Shown here piece after piece: positions 16,879-24,927 of a stretch of 64,000 bases of DNA (the first letter of the stretch is position 1; each line of letters starts with the position of its first letter). Source of the DNA: Streptomyces alanosinicus. Its GTDB lineage: Bacteria; Actinomycetota; Actinomycetes; Streptomycetales; Streptomycetaceae. Made by a program: the position numbers and the translations under genes. The notes below the pieces were generated by a model. The model saw nothing but the letters and a program-made list of their open reading frames with translations. It was not told the origin of the DNA and searched no databases. The stretch is taken from assembly GCF_014650595.1 (NCBI RefSeq), contig NZ_BMVG01000007.1:248001-312000 (forward strand), in the 5' to 3' direction.

Positions 16879-17247
16879 GTGCAACTCGAAGCGCACGCCC
16901 CGTCCGTACCGCCTTCACAGACGATCACCCCGCCCGGCCTCACGGAGGACTCCACCTTGACCCCCCTCACCGCGCTCACCGCGCTCGACGACGCCATCGA
17001 GAACCTCGGCGTACCCGTCCCCTGCCGCTCCTACGACCCGGAGGTCTTCTTCGCCGAGTCGCCGGCCGACGTCGAGTACGCCAAGTCGCTCTGCCGCACC
17101 TGCCCGCTGATCGAGGCCTGCCTCGCCGGCGCCAAGGAGCGGCGCGAGCCCTGGGGCGTCTGGGGCGGCGAGCTGTTCGTCCAGGGTGTCGTCGTCGCCC
17201 GGAAGCGGCCGCGTGGTCGCCCGCGGAAGAACCCGGTCACGGCATGA
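16879..17247 (+). CDS. wblC: WhiB-family regulator WblC (WhiB7 orthologue)
   Basis: A 122-residue WhiB protein. Cys49, Cys72, Cys75 and Cys81 form the [4Fe-4S] cluster set (C-x22-C-x2-C-x5-C). The turn motif reads WGVWGGE (about 92-98), and an AT-hook RPRGRPRK lies near 110-117. The AT-hook separates WblC/WhiB7 from other Wbl proteins. It binds the principal sigma factor and switches on intrinsic resistance genes during ribosome stress, and autoregulates. GTG 16879 has GAGGAA eight bases upstream. The AT-rich promoter element, upstream ORF and attenuator in front support the call. Its stop overlaps the next start (ATGA). Confidence 0.96.
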   Translation: MQLEAHAPSVPPSQTITPPGLTEDSTLTPLTALTALDDAIENLGVPVPCRSYDPEVFFAESPADVEYAKSLCRTCPLIEACLAGAKERREPWGVWGGELFVQGVVVARKRPRGRPRKNPVTA

Positions 17248-17567
17248 ACACCGCAGGAACGATCGATCGCCCCGTCACGCACGACCCCAAGAAGCAGGCC
17301 CCGATGAAGCCGTCCACCAGCGAGCCCGCCGGCTCCGCGACCTCAGACGTCACCACCACGGGCGCGACCGAAGCGCGCCAGGACAGGACCCGAGAGATGC
17401 AACTCATGCAAGAAGCCCTGGCTCGTGCGCATATGCACGAGCGACTCCATGACGCCGTAAGGGAACGCCGGGCCGTGCGCCTGGCGGTCGCCCAGCGGAT
17501 GCAGCGTCGGGCCGAGCGCGCCTCGCTGCGCGCCCGCCGCGCGCTCGCCATGGCGGTCATGCAGTAA
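17244..17567 (+). CDS. Small basic hypothetical protein translationally coupled to wblC
   Basis: The 107-residue product starts at an ATG overlapping the wblC stop by four bases (ATGA), so the two are probably co-translated. The N-terminal half is Thr/Ser/Ala-rich and probably disordered. The C-terminal half is a strongly basic helix rich in Arg, Ala and Gln (MQEALARAHMHERL, RRAERASLRARR). No domain is recognised. Its position implies co-expression with WblC during translation stress; a role in that response is conjecture. A strong terminator follows at 17623. Confidence 0.75.
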   Translation: MNTAGTIDRPVTHDPKKQAPMKPSTSEPAGSATSDVTTTGATEARQDRTREMQLMQEALARAHMHERLHDAVRERRAVRLAVAQRMQRRAERASLRARRALAMAVMQ

Positions 17568-17622
17568 CGATCACGCCGACAGAAGCGGTGGCCTCCCGGC
17601 CCAGGGAGGCGAAGCCTTCTGC

Positions 17623-17658
17623 GCGGGGGCCGGTCCGGCCGAACGGACCGGCCCCCGC
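17623..17658 (+). terminator. Terminator after the wblC operon
   Basis: GCGGGGGCCGGTCCG (17623-17637) pairs perfectly with CGGACCGGCCCCCGC (17644-17658) around a six-base loop. It is a long GC stem without a U tract, the usual Streptomyces form, 56 bp after the last gene of the wblC operon. Confidence 0.75.
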
Positions 17659-17706
17659 CGTGCGTTGCGCACGGCGATCGGCTGTCGGCGGAGTTATCGT
17701 CACGGG

Positions 17707-17919
17707 GTGACGAGTCTTCCCGGAGGAAGTGATCAGGGCGGCTCCACCGCGGAGCGCCGCGTGCTCGTGTGTGCCCGCTGCGGCACCCCCGCCGGCGACA
17801 CCCAGCCGGCCACCTGGACCTGCTCCGTGGAGAACGGCACCCGCCAGTATTTCTGCGACACCTGCTCCCGGGAGAACCTCCGGGCGATCGAGGGCCGGCT
17901 GGACTCGGCCTGGTGGTGA
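17707..17919 (+). CDS. Small zinc-ribbon-like hypothetical protein
   Basis: A 70-residue protein with two CxxC pairs, VCARCGTP and YFCDTCSRENLR, and an extra Cys in WTCSVENG between them. The spacing suggests one bound zinc. It ends with an acidic/aromatic tail LDSAWW. GTG 17707 is chosen because the conserved part follows closely; the nearest purine run (GGAG) is about 13 bases upstream, so initiation could be weak or leaderless. It converges on the ABC1-kinase gene, whose stop lies only 18 bp away. Function unknown. Confidence 0.7.
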   Translation: MTSLPGGSDQGGSTAERRVLVCARCGTPAGDTQPATWTCSVENGTRQYFCDTCSRENLRAIEGRLDSAWW

Positions 17920-17936
17920 GGTCCTCCACGCCTCGC

Positions 17937-19307
17937 TCAGGCCTCCGCCGCCGTCTCCTCCTGCGCCGACTCGTCCTGCGGGACGAAGCCCGGTAGCCAC
18001 CCCTCCAGCTCCTCGCGCAGGCGTACCGTGGCCCCCAGTTGGCACAGGACGCCGATCGTGCTCAGGGTCACCCGGTGGATCAGGAGGTAGGCCGGGGGCA
18101 GATTGAGGCGCTTGCCCAGCTGGTAGGCGGGCGAGCGAGGGTCGGCGATGCGGGCGGCCTGGCTGCGCATCCAGCTGCGGGTGAAGGTGAACGCGTCGAT
18201 CCGCGCCGGTTCTATGATCGGCAGCAGATAGTCGAGGACCGCGTCCGGGGCCAGCTCTATGGACTCCTTCACGAACCCTTCGGTGCACAGCAGTTCGTAG
18301 ACCCCCTCGGCGTCACCGTCCAGCGTCATCCGCAGGGAGACACCGATCGGCGTCGGCAGACCGCCGGGCAGCCGGTCGACCGTGCCGAAGTCCAGGACGC
18401 CGAGGCGCCAGTCGTCCTCGCCGTCCGGGCCGCCGGGCAGCAGCCGGAAGTTTCCGGGATGCGGGTCGGCATGCAGCAGGCCGGTGCGGGCCGGGCCCGA
18501 GAAGAGGAACCGGGCCAGCAGCTGGCCGGCGCGGTCACGCTGCTCCTGGGTGCCGTCCGAGATCACCTCCGACAGCGGGACGCCGTCGATCCACTCGGTC
18601 ACCAGCACCTGATCACACTGATGGACGACCGCCGGGATCACCACGTCCGGGTCGTCCTCGAACTCCTGTGCGTGAGCGGACTGGGCCTGCGCCTCCAGGC
18701 CGTAGTCCAGCTCCTCGGAGACGCGGTCCTTCAGCTCCGCGATGAGCGGCTTGACGTCCATGCCGGGGATCAGCGGCCCCAACAGGCGGGCGAAACGGCT
18801 CAGTTGCCCCAGGTCGGAGAGCAGGGCCTCGCCGGCGCCCGGGTACTGCACCTTGACCGCCACCTCGCGGCCGTCGTGCCACACGGCCCGGTGCACCTGT
18901 CCGATCGAGGCCGCGGCGGCCGGCTTGTCCTCGAACTCCTCGAACAGCTCGTGCCAGTCCGGGCCCAGCTGCTCCTCCAGCACCGCGTGCACCGTGCGGG
19001 TCGGCATCGGCGGAGCCGCCTCCTGGAGCTTGGTGAGGGCCGCGCGATAGGGCCCGGCCACCTCCTCGGGCAGCGCCGACTCGAAGACGGACAGGGCCTG
19101 CCCGAACTTCATCGCACCGCCCTTCAGCTCGCCGAGCACCTTGAACAGCTGCTCCGCGGTGCGCTGTTGCAGCTCTCGGCCGACGATCTCCGCGGACTCG
19201 CCCACGATCCGCTTGCCCAGCCCCCAGGTCGCCCGGCCGGCGAAGCCGAGCGGGAGCGCGGCGAGCTTGGCGGTCCGGGTGACCGCCTTCCGGGGAAGAT
19301 CAGACAT
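17937..19307 (-). CDS. ABC1/UbiB-family atypical kinase
   Basis: A 456-residue member of the ABC1 (UbiB/ADCK) family. The family-specific KxGQ motif appears as KFGQ (67-70) in the N-terminal extension; ASIGQVHRA replaces the usual glycine loop with its Ala-rich version, VAVKVQYP carries the ATP-binding Lys, HADPHPGNF is the catalytic loop and LDFGTV the metal site. ABC1 proteins are ATPases or kinases linked to isoprenoid-lipid or quinone metabolism at the membrane. ATG 19307 is preceded by GGAGGG. It overlaps the stop of the ThiF-like gene by 8 bases, indicating translational coupling; the substrate is unknown. Confidence 0.9.
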   Translation of the reverse strand: MSDLPRKAVTRTAKLAALPLGFAGRATWGLGKRIVGESAEIVGRELQQRTAEQLFKVLGELKGGAMKFGQALSVFESALPEEVAGPYRAALTKLQEAAPPMPTRTVHAVLEEQLGPDWHELFEEFEDKPAAAASIGQVHRAVWHDGREVAVKVQYPGAGEALLSDLGQLSRFARLLGPLIPGMDVKPLIAELKDRVSEELDYGLEAQAQSAHAQEFEDDPDVVIPAVVHQCDQVLVTEWIDGVPLSEVISDGTQEQRDRAGQLLARFLFSGPARTGLLHADPHPGNFRLLPGGPDGEDDWRLGVLDFGTVDRLPGGLPTPIGVSLRMTLDGDAEGVYELLCTEGFVKESIELAPDAVLDYLLPIIEPARIDAFTFTRSWMRSQAARIADPRSPAYQLGKRLNLPPAYLLIHRVTLSTIGVLCQLGATVRLREELEGWLPGFVPQDESAQEETAAEA

Positions 19308-20511
19308 GCGCCCTCCAAGTCCCAGTCGGCCGCGCCGCGCCTGCCTTGCGTCGCTCCGTCGACGGCCGTTGCACCGCCATTGTCTCGCGTGCCGCGCCGT
19401 CGCTTGAGGAGTGCTCCGCTTTGTCTCTCTCCGCCGCCGCGCATCCGCATGCCGGATGCGGCCGCAGCGGTCGGGCACGCCAGTCGAGGCCGGGCACGGA
19501 CACTTCCCAGCGGGCACCCACGCTGGACGGCGATCCCCCGTCGAGGAAGGCCAGCGCATGGGCCGCGGCCAGTCCGGCGACCGCCGTGGCCAGCGTCAGA
19601 TCGCAGGCCCCGACCCGGCGGGCCTCGGGGCACCGCCACTGGGCGGCGAGCCGTGGCCAGGCCGGGTCCCGGTCCTCGCGGTGGAGATGCAGACAGCCGG
19701 CGCACCCGGACTCACCGGGCAGGACGAGCGGGCCGACGACACCGGTGCCCTCGACCACACCGGCGTACAAGTGCGGCGTTCCGGACGCCAGGAGCGGCTC
19801 GGCGTCGGCCGGGTCGGGCGCGTGCACGCTCACGTCGTCCCGGGGCGTGAGGACCACCAGGGAGTGCCCCGCGTCCCGGGCGCCGGATCCGGGGGAGTGG
19901 GCGTGGCGTGGTGGCCGGTCCGGGGCCGCGCGGCGCACGGCGGCCCGCGCCGCCACCTCCCGGCGCTCGCCGAGCGACTCGGCACTCAGCCCGCCCGGGG
20001 CCACGTCCCACGGCTCCACGCGTCCCGTGTCACGCACCTCGACCTCGCCGACTCCTGCGCCCGACAGCACCGACGCCAGCACGGCGCCGACTCGCCCCGC
20101 ACCGCGCACCTGCACGCGCAGTGCGCGACGGGCTGCGAGCCCGGCTAGCGCGCCGCCCGGCTCGGCCGTGGTCAGGGACAGCGCGGCGAGGTCGGGGCGC
20201 AGCCGCCGCAGGACGTGCTCCTTGGCGCGCAGCGCGTCCGCGGCCGGTCCGCCGCCGCGTGCGTCGTCGACCAGGCCCGCGCGGGTCAGCCGCTCCAGCA
20301 GGGAGTCGACCCGGTCGGCCGGCAGATCCCTGCGGCGGCCCTCCTCGCGCAGCAGCGGCAGCCCGCGTGTGCCGTTGAGCAGATCCAGGAAGCCGTGCGT
20401 CGCCGGGTCCATCGGCCCGATCGTCAGCGCGTGTGCCGGCGTCATCCCGAACTGCACGGTGTCGCGATCACGCCAGCCGCGCCGCAGCGCGGGCTTCATC
20501 ACCGGATGCAT
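19300..20511 (-). CDS. ThiF/E1-like protein (HesA/MoeB/ThiF superfamily, TOMM-cyclodehydratase-like)
   Basis: This 403-residue protein has an N-terminal winged-helix-like segment (about 35-110) and then a Rossmann fold with VQVRGAGRVGAVLASVL and acidic VEVRD, as in E1-like adenylyltransferases. Late in the protein, CAGC and CGC within HPACGCAA form a probable zinc site, as in ThiF folds. The overall plan resembles the leader-peptide-binding ThiF-like partner of azole peptide synthetases, but no precursor or YcaO gene is adjacent, and canonical ATP-site arginines are not obvious. GGGGGA five bases before ATG 20511 supports the start. It is coupled to the downstream ABC1 kinase; a joint function is likely but unknown. 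Confidence 0.75.
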   Translation of the reverse strand: MHPVMKPALRRGWRDRDTVQFGMTPAHALTIGPMDPATHGFLDLLNGTRGLPLLREEGRRRDLPADRVDSLLERLTRAGLVDDARGGGPAADALRAKEHVLRRLRPDLAALSLTTAEPGGALAGLAARRALRVQVRGAGRVGAVLASVLSGAGVGEVEVRDTGRVEPWDVAPGGLSAESLGERREVAARAAVRRAAPDRPPRHAHSPGSGARDAGHSLVVLTPRDDVSVHAPDPADAEPLLASGTPHLYAGVVEGTGVVGPLVLPGESGCAGCLHLHREDRDPAWPRLAAQWRCPEARRVGACDLTLATAVAGLAAAHALAFLDGGSPSSVGARWEVSVPGLDWRARPLRPHPACGCAAAERDKAEHSSSDGAARETMAVQRPSTERRKAGAARPTGTWRAHV

Positions 20512-20835
20512 GACTGTCCCCCGTAATCCGTTGAAGGCATCTGCGGACCAACTCGTCGCCGGTGGAGCCGGTCACGCTCCGCCGACGCCTGCCAGCATGC
20601 CGCGCCCGCCGGTCCGGCGCCGAGAGTTGTCCACAGGCTGACGGTGTTTGTCATATAAACCTGCCGGACGAAGTCGGTTAAATCGGTCGATCGGTACAGG
20701 GTGAGCTGGTCAGGCAGTAAACCGGATGTGCGGATCAGTCGTAGGAATCATAGGAATCAAACGCATGGTGGGGGATCGGTATCGAACCGTTCCGGAGCCG
20801 GGACTTTGGCCATGCCCAACGGGTAACGTCGGGGC
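20512..20835. other. Divergent intergenic region (324 bp)
   Basis: No gene is seen. The region carries a TTGTCCACA DnaA-box match (20627-20635) within GTTGTCCACAGGC, the same 13-mer found reverse-complemented between mrx and uvrD2. A relatively AT-rich stretch around 20645-20700 (CATATAAACC, GGTTAAATCGG) and short repeats GTAGGAATCA/ATAGGAATCA at 20741-20760 probably hold promoters for the two divergent genes. No hexamer pair is convincing enough to name. Confidence 0.5.
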
Positions 20836-21432
20836 GTGCCCGCCGACCCACTGCACCGCGCCGCCATGCCACAGCGCAGCACGACCAGCCAGCCGCCCGG
20901 CGGCTCGGGGGCGAGCGCGATCGAGGTCCGCAGGAGTTCCCGGCGCCGCCGGACCGTCTCCGCGTACCGCGAGGGCGATCGCACCGTCGTACTGATCCCC
21001 GCCCGGATGTCGAAGGCGGAGGAGCAACGCTGGATCACCGTCATGCTCGACAAACTCGCGGCCCAGGAGAGCAAGCGGGTACTCGGCGACGCCGAGCTGG
21101 CCGAGCGCGCCGAGCAGTTGTCGCACCAGTACTTCGACGGCCGGGCGCGCCCCGGCTCCGTGCGCTGGGTCACCAACCAGAACACCCGCTGGGGTTCGTG
21201 CACCCCGGCCGAAGGCAGCATCAGGCTCTCGCACCGGCTGCAGGGCATGCCCGACTACGTCGTCGACTACGTCCTCTGCCATGAGCTGGCCCATCTGCTG
21301 GTCCCCGGTCACGGGCCCGACTTCTGGCGGCTGCTGGACGCGTACCCGCGCACCGAGCGGGCCCGCGGCTACCTCGAAGGAGTTGTCGCCGCCGAACGGC
21401 TGCCGTATCTGCCCGAGGCGCGCGAGGAGTGA
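20836..21432 (+). CDS. YgjP/WLM-type zinc metallopeptidase (DUF45)
   Basis: A 198-residue protein of the YgjP/DUF45 family. The zincin motif HELAH lies at 149-153, with a third His in GHGPDFW downstream. It is preceded by the diagnostic NTRWGSCTPAEGSIRLSHRL block, which separates these proteins from M48 proteases. Family members are cytoplasmic and usually uncharacterised. GTG 20836 is the longest convincing start; ATG 20866 in the same frame is possible, and neither has a clear ribosome site. It is divergent from the ThiF-like gene. Confidence 0.88.
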   Translation: MPADPLHRAAMPQRSTTSQPPGGSGASAIEVRRSSRRRRTVSAYREGDRTVVLIPARMSKAEEQRWITVMLDKLAAQESKRVLGDAELAERAEQLSHQYFDGRARPGSVRWVTNQNTRWGSCTPAEGSIRLSHRLQGMPDYVVDYVLCHELAHLLVPGHGPDFWRLLDAYPRTERARGYLEGVVAAERLPYLPEAREE

Positions 21433-21561
21433 GCCGGGCGCCGGCCGTCCGCTTGCGGGCGCGGTTGTGTACCGGGTCTGTACCGGCTGCGCCTGATGCC
21501 GGACTTTGCCGTTAGCCTGGCGCGACGCACTCGCATTCGGGATGGGGGACGGTCGTAACGC

Positions 21562-23376
21562 ATGGCCAGGGAATTCCAACGCGGCCACAAGGCCAGGATC
21601 AGTGACCTCACGACGGGGACAGATCTGTACGTAGGCGTGCAGATCTCCGCCCCTGGGCTGACCTTCGACATCAGCTGCTTCGGGCTGGACGCCGACGAGC
21701 GCCTCTCGGACGACCGGTACTTCATCTTCTTCAACCAGCCGAAGTCGCCGGAGGAGTCCCTGCAGTTGCTGGGTGCCCAGGCCGGTGACACGGAGTCGTT
21801 CCGGATCACGCTGGACCGGATCCCGTCGCAGATCCGCAAGTTGTCCTTCACGGCGACCGTCGACGGCGCCGGACAGATGTCACAGATCGCCCCCGGATAT
21901 CTGCGCATCGTGGCGGGCGGCGAGGAGGTCGCGCGGTACTCCTTCAGCGGCGCGGAGTTCTCCACCGAGCGGGCCGTGATGCTCGGTGACATCTACTTCA
22001 AGGACGCGTGGCGGTTCGCCGCCGTCGGGCAGGGCTTCGACGGCGGCCTGGAGGCGCTGCTGAAGAACTTCGGCGGCCAGGTGCTGGAGGAGGAGGCGCC
22101 CGCCGCCCCGCAGCAGCCGCAGACCGGCGCCGCCCCCGGATTCGCCCCGCCCGCCCAGGCCACGGCCCCGCCCGCGTTCGCCGCCCCGGCCGCGTCCACC
22201 CCGGCATCCACGCCCGCCCAGGCCCCTGCTCCGGCGCCGCAGCCCGCCGCCCAGGGCTTCGCGCCGCCCCCCGGTGGCACCCCCGCGCAGGGCTTCCCGC
22301 CCGCCGGTGGCACTCCGCCGCACGGCTTCACGCCGCAGCCCGGCGCCACGCCCCCGCAGGGCTTCACGCCGCAGCCCGGGCAGACCCCGCCCGGCCAGAC
22401 TCCGCCCCCGGCCCCCGCGCCGAACGTGCACGGCGCGCCGACGGTCATCGCCCCCCTGGCCCCGCCCGCGGGCGGCGTCCATCCGCCCGCCCCGGCCCCC
22501 GCGCCGTACGGCCAGCCCCCGCAGCAGCCCTACGGCCAGCCGCCCCAGCAGCCGGCGTACGGCGGCCAGCCCGGCGCGCCGATGCCCCCGGGCTACGGCC
22601 AGCAGCCGCCCGGCTACGGCGGCCAGCCCGCCGCGCCCATGCCGACCGGCTACGGGCAGGTCCCCGGCCAGCAGCCCGCCGGCTACGGAACGCCGCAGGG
22701 CGCCCCGCAGGGCGGTGCCGGTGTGATGGGCGCGCTCCAGGCCTTCAAGGAGACGCCGACCGGGCAGCGCTGGACACAGCAGAACAAGAAGCTCATGCGC
22801 GTCGACCTCGGCATCGGCGGACAGCCCGTGCTGGCCCGGCAGGGCAGTATGGTGCTCTATCAGGGCAAGGTCGACTTCGGTTACAAGAGCGCCGGGTTCG
22901 CCGGCCGGATCGTGGGCAGCGCGACCGGCCAGGAGATGCAGCTGATGCGCTGCACCGGCAACGGCCAGGTGTTCCTCGCCGAGAACGCCGCCCAGCTGCA
23001 CCCCGTCGAACTGCAGGGCGACGCGATCTGCGTGTCCTCGGAGAACGTTCTCGCCTTCGACGAGACCCTCCAGTACGAGGTCCGCCGCATCGAGGGCCAT
23101 GGCATTCCCGGCGGCGCGCTGTTCACCATGCAGTTCCAGGGCACCGGCACGATCGTCGTCAAGACGCACGGCACGCCCGTGGTGCTGCCGGTCACGCCGA
23201 CCACCTTCGCCGACTGCAACGCCGTCGTCGCCTGGTCGGCCGCCTCCCAGGTGATCGTCTCCAGCCAGGTCCGGATGCGCCGCAATGCCTACCCGGGCGA
23301 CACCGGCGAGAGCGTCAACCTCCAGTTCCGGGGCGCGCCCGGCAACTTCATCGTCGTCCAGCCGTACGAGGTCTAG
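21562..23376 (+). CDS. TerD-domain / AIM24-domain fusion protein
   Basis: A 604-residue fusion. Residues 1-185 form a TerD domain (tellurite-resistance/stress family), with the acidic stretch FDISCFGLDADERLSDDRYF expected to bind calcium. Residues about 186-385 are a Pro/Gln/Gly-rich linker with repeated YGQPPQQP, GYGGQP and GFTPQPG-like units. Residues about 390-604 form an AIM24 beta-barrel domain (KLMRVDLG, LARQGSMVLYQG, FQGTGTIVVKTHG, NFIVVQPYEV). TerD proteins act in envelope and stress responses; AIM24 proteins are poorly understood beta-prism proteins. Two stand-alone AIM24 genes follow with 12- and 17-bp gaps, so the three form one operon. The fusion is probably real: there is no internal ribosome site or frame change. 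Confidence 0.9.
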   Translation: MAREFQRGHKARISDLTTGTDLYVGVQISAPGLTFDISCFGLDADERLSDDRYFIFFNQPKSPEESLQLLGAQAGDTESFRITLDRIPSQIRKLSFTATVDGAGQMSQIAPGYLRIVAGGEEVARYSFSGAEFSTERAVMLGDIYFKDAWRFAAVGQGFDGGLEALLKNFGGQVLEEEAPAAPQQPQTGAAPGFAPPAQATAPPAFAAPAASTPASTPAQAPAPAPQPAAQGFAPPPGGTPAQGFPPAGGTPPHGFTPQPGATPPQGFTPQPGQTPPGQTPPPAPAPNVHGAPTVIAPLAPPAGGVHPPAPAPAPYGQPPQQPYGQPPQQPAYGGQPGAPMPPGYGQQPPGYGGQPAAPMPTGYGQVPGQQPAGYGTPQGAPQGGAGVMGALQAFKETPTGQRWTQQNKKLMRVDLGIGGQPVLARQGSMVLYQGKVDFGYKSAGFAGRIVGSATGQEMQLMRCTGNGQVFLAENAAQLHPVELQGDAICVSSENVLAFDETLQYEVRRIEGHGIPGGALFTMQFQGTGTIVVKTHGTPVVLPVTPTTFADCNAVVAWSAASQVIVSSQVRMRRNAYPGDTGESVNLQFRGAPGNFIVVQPYEV

Positions 23377-23388
23377 AGGGAGCCCGTC

Positions 23389-24069
23389 ATGAACCAGCAG
23401 CTCGCGGGCTATGCCCCCGCACCGGTCACGGCCCGCATGGAGAACCACGGAAACCACATGCTGAAGGTCGCCATGCAGACCGGGAACGACCTCCTCGCGC
23501 GCGTGGGCTCGATGGTCGCCTACGAAGGCTTCGTCCAGTACGAGCCCAACCCGCCGGCCGTCCGCCAGATCGCCCGCGACTGGATCACCGGCGAGGGCGC
23601 ACCCCTGATGAAGTGCACGGGCGACGGACTGCTCTACCTCGCCGACTACGGCGCGAACGTCGTCGTGATCAACCTCAACGGCGACGGCATCTCCGTCAAC
23701 GCCACCAACCTCCTCGCCTTCGACGCCCATCTGAGCTGGGGTGTCGAGCGCGTCAAGGGGCTCGCCAAGTTCGCCGGGCAGGGCCTGTGGAACACGAAGA
23801 TCTCCGGTCAGGGCTGGGTGGCCCTGACCTCCCGGGGCAAGCCGATCGTCGTCGACTGCGGCGGTGGTGAGGACGAGACGTACGTCGACCCCGACGCGCT
23901 CGTCGCCTGGTCGCCGAACCTGAAGGTGAAGGGCAAGCGCAGCTTCAAGGCGCAGTCGCTGATCGGCCGGGGCAGCGGCGAGGCCTACCAGATGGCCTTC
24001 TCCGGCCAGGGCATCGTCGTCGTCCAGCCCAGTGAGGACAGCACCGACCGCATCCGGATCCGGGGCTGA
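23389..24069 (+). CDS. AIM24-family protein
   Basis: A 226-residue stand-alone AIM24 domain. It shares the block pattern of its neighbours: MLKVAMQTGNDLLARVGSMVAYEG, LMKCTGDGLLYLADYG, the LLAFDAHLSW strand and the closing QGIVVVQPSE. No signal peptide or membrane segment is seen. It starts 12 bp after the TerD-AIM24 gene, with GAGGGAG eight bases upstream. Divergence from both flanking paralogues suggests the three subunits are not redundant and may assemble together. Function unknown. Confidence 0.9.
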   Translation: MNQQLAGYAPAPVTARMENHGNHMLKVAMQTGNDLLARVGSMVAYEGFVQYEPNPPAVRQIARDWITGEGAPLMKCTGDGLLYLADYGANVVVINLNGDGISVNATNLLAFDAHLSWGVERVKGLAKFAGQGLWNTKISGQGWVALTSRGKPIVVDCGGGEDETYVDPDALVAWSPNLKVKGKRSFKAQSLIGRGSGEAYQMAFSGQGIVVVQPSEDSTDRIRIRG

Positions 24070-24086
24070 GGGGGAGCCAGAAAGCC

Positions 24087-24842
24087 ATGCAGAGCCCGCT
24101 TTTCGCACACAACGACCTCCAGACGCAGGAGCGTTGGAGCCTGCAGAACTCGCAGCTGCTCCGCGTCACCCTGGAGGGTCACGACGACATCCTCGCCCGC
24201 AAGGGCACCATGGTCGCCTATCAGGGCATGGTCGAGTTCGACGCCGAGTACACCAGCAACAACCAGGCACACGCGCGTGCGTACACCGGCGAGGGCCTCG
24301 ATCTGATGCGCTGTCACGGGCAGGGGACGGTGTTTCTCGCCAACCTCGCCCAGCATGTGCACATCATGGACGTCGAGCAGGACGGACTGACCGTCGACAA
24401 CTCCTATGTCCTCGCCATGGACTCCTCGCTGCACTACGAGGTCGTCGCCGTCGACAGTCTCTACGGCATCTCCGGCTCCGGGAAGTACCAGCTGAACATC
24501 ACCGGGCGCGGCCGGGTCGCCCTGATGACCTCGGGCGCACCGCTGTTGATGCAGGTCACGCCCGACAAGTACGTCAACTGCGACGCGGACGCGATCGTCG
24601 CCTGGTCCGCCGGGCTGCGTGTGCAGATGCAGGCCCAGACCCACTCCTCCGGGGTGTGGCGCCGGCGTGGGAACACCGGTGAGGGCTGGGAGCTGAACTT
24701 CATGGGCACAGGGTTCGCGCTCGTCCAGCCCAGCGAGCTGCTGCCGCCGCAGAACGCGGTGATCGGGCAGGGCCTCGCCGCCCAGTTCGGCATGGGCCAG
24801 CACGGGGCGCACGCGCAGAACCAGGGCAACGTCTGGAACTGA
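24087..24842 (+). CDS. AIM24-family protein
   Basis: A 251-residue AIM24 protein, the third in a row. Family blocks are LLRVTLEGHDDILARKGTMV, LMRCHGQGTVFLANLAQ, the YVLAMDSSLHYEV strand and GTGFALVQPSELL. A Gly/Gln/His-rich tail (about 225-251) is not part of the domain. It begins 17 bp after the previous gene with GAGGGGGAGCC upstream, so it belongs to the same operon, and is followed by a strong bidirectional terminator. No biochemical role is known. Confidence 0.9.
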   Translation: MQSPLFAHNDLQTQERWSLQNSQLLRVTLEGHDDILARKGTMVAYQGMVEFDAEYTSNNQAHARAYTGEGLDLMRCHGQGTVFLANLAQHVHIMDVEQDGLTVDNSYVLAMDSSLHYEVVAVDSLYGISGSGKYQLNITGRGRVALMTSGAPLLMQVTPDKYVNCDADAIVAWSAGLRVQMQAQTHSSGVWRRRGNTGEGWELNFMGTGFALVQPSELLPPQNAVIGQGLAAQFGMGQHGAHAQNQGNVWN

Positions 24843-24871
24843 GCCCCGGGATCTGAGTCCGGAAAGCAAAC

Positions 24872-24905
24872 GTAAGGGGCGGCCGCCCAGGCGGTCGCCC
24901 CTTAC
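24872..24905. terminator. Bidirectional terminator between convergent genes
   Basis: GTAAGGGGCGGCCGC (24872-24886) pairs with GCGGTCGCCCCTTAC (24891-24905) over 15 positions with one G-U pair and a CCAG loop. Its position between the AIM24 operon and the convergent Nudix gene fits termination from both sides. Confidence 0.85.
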
Positions 24906-24927
24906 ACGTGCACAGCCCCCTACCCGC

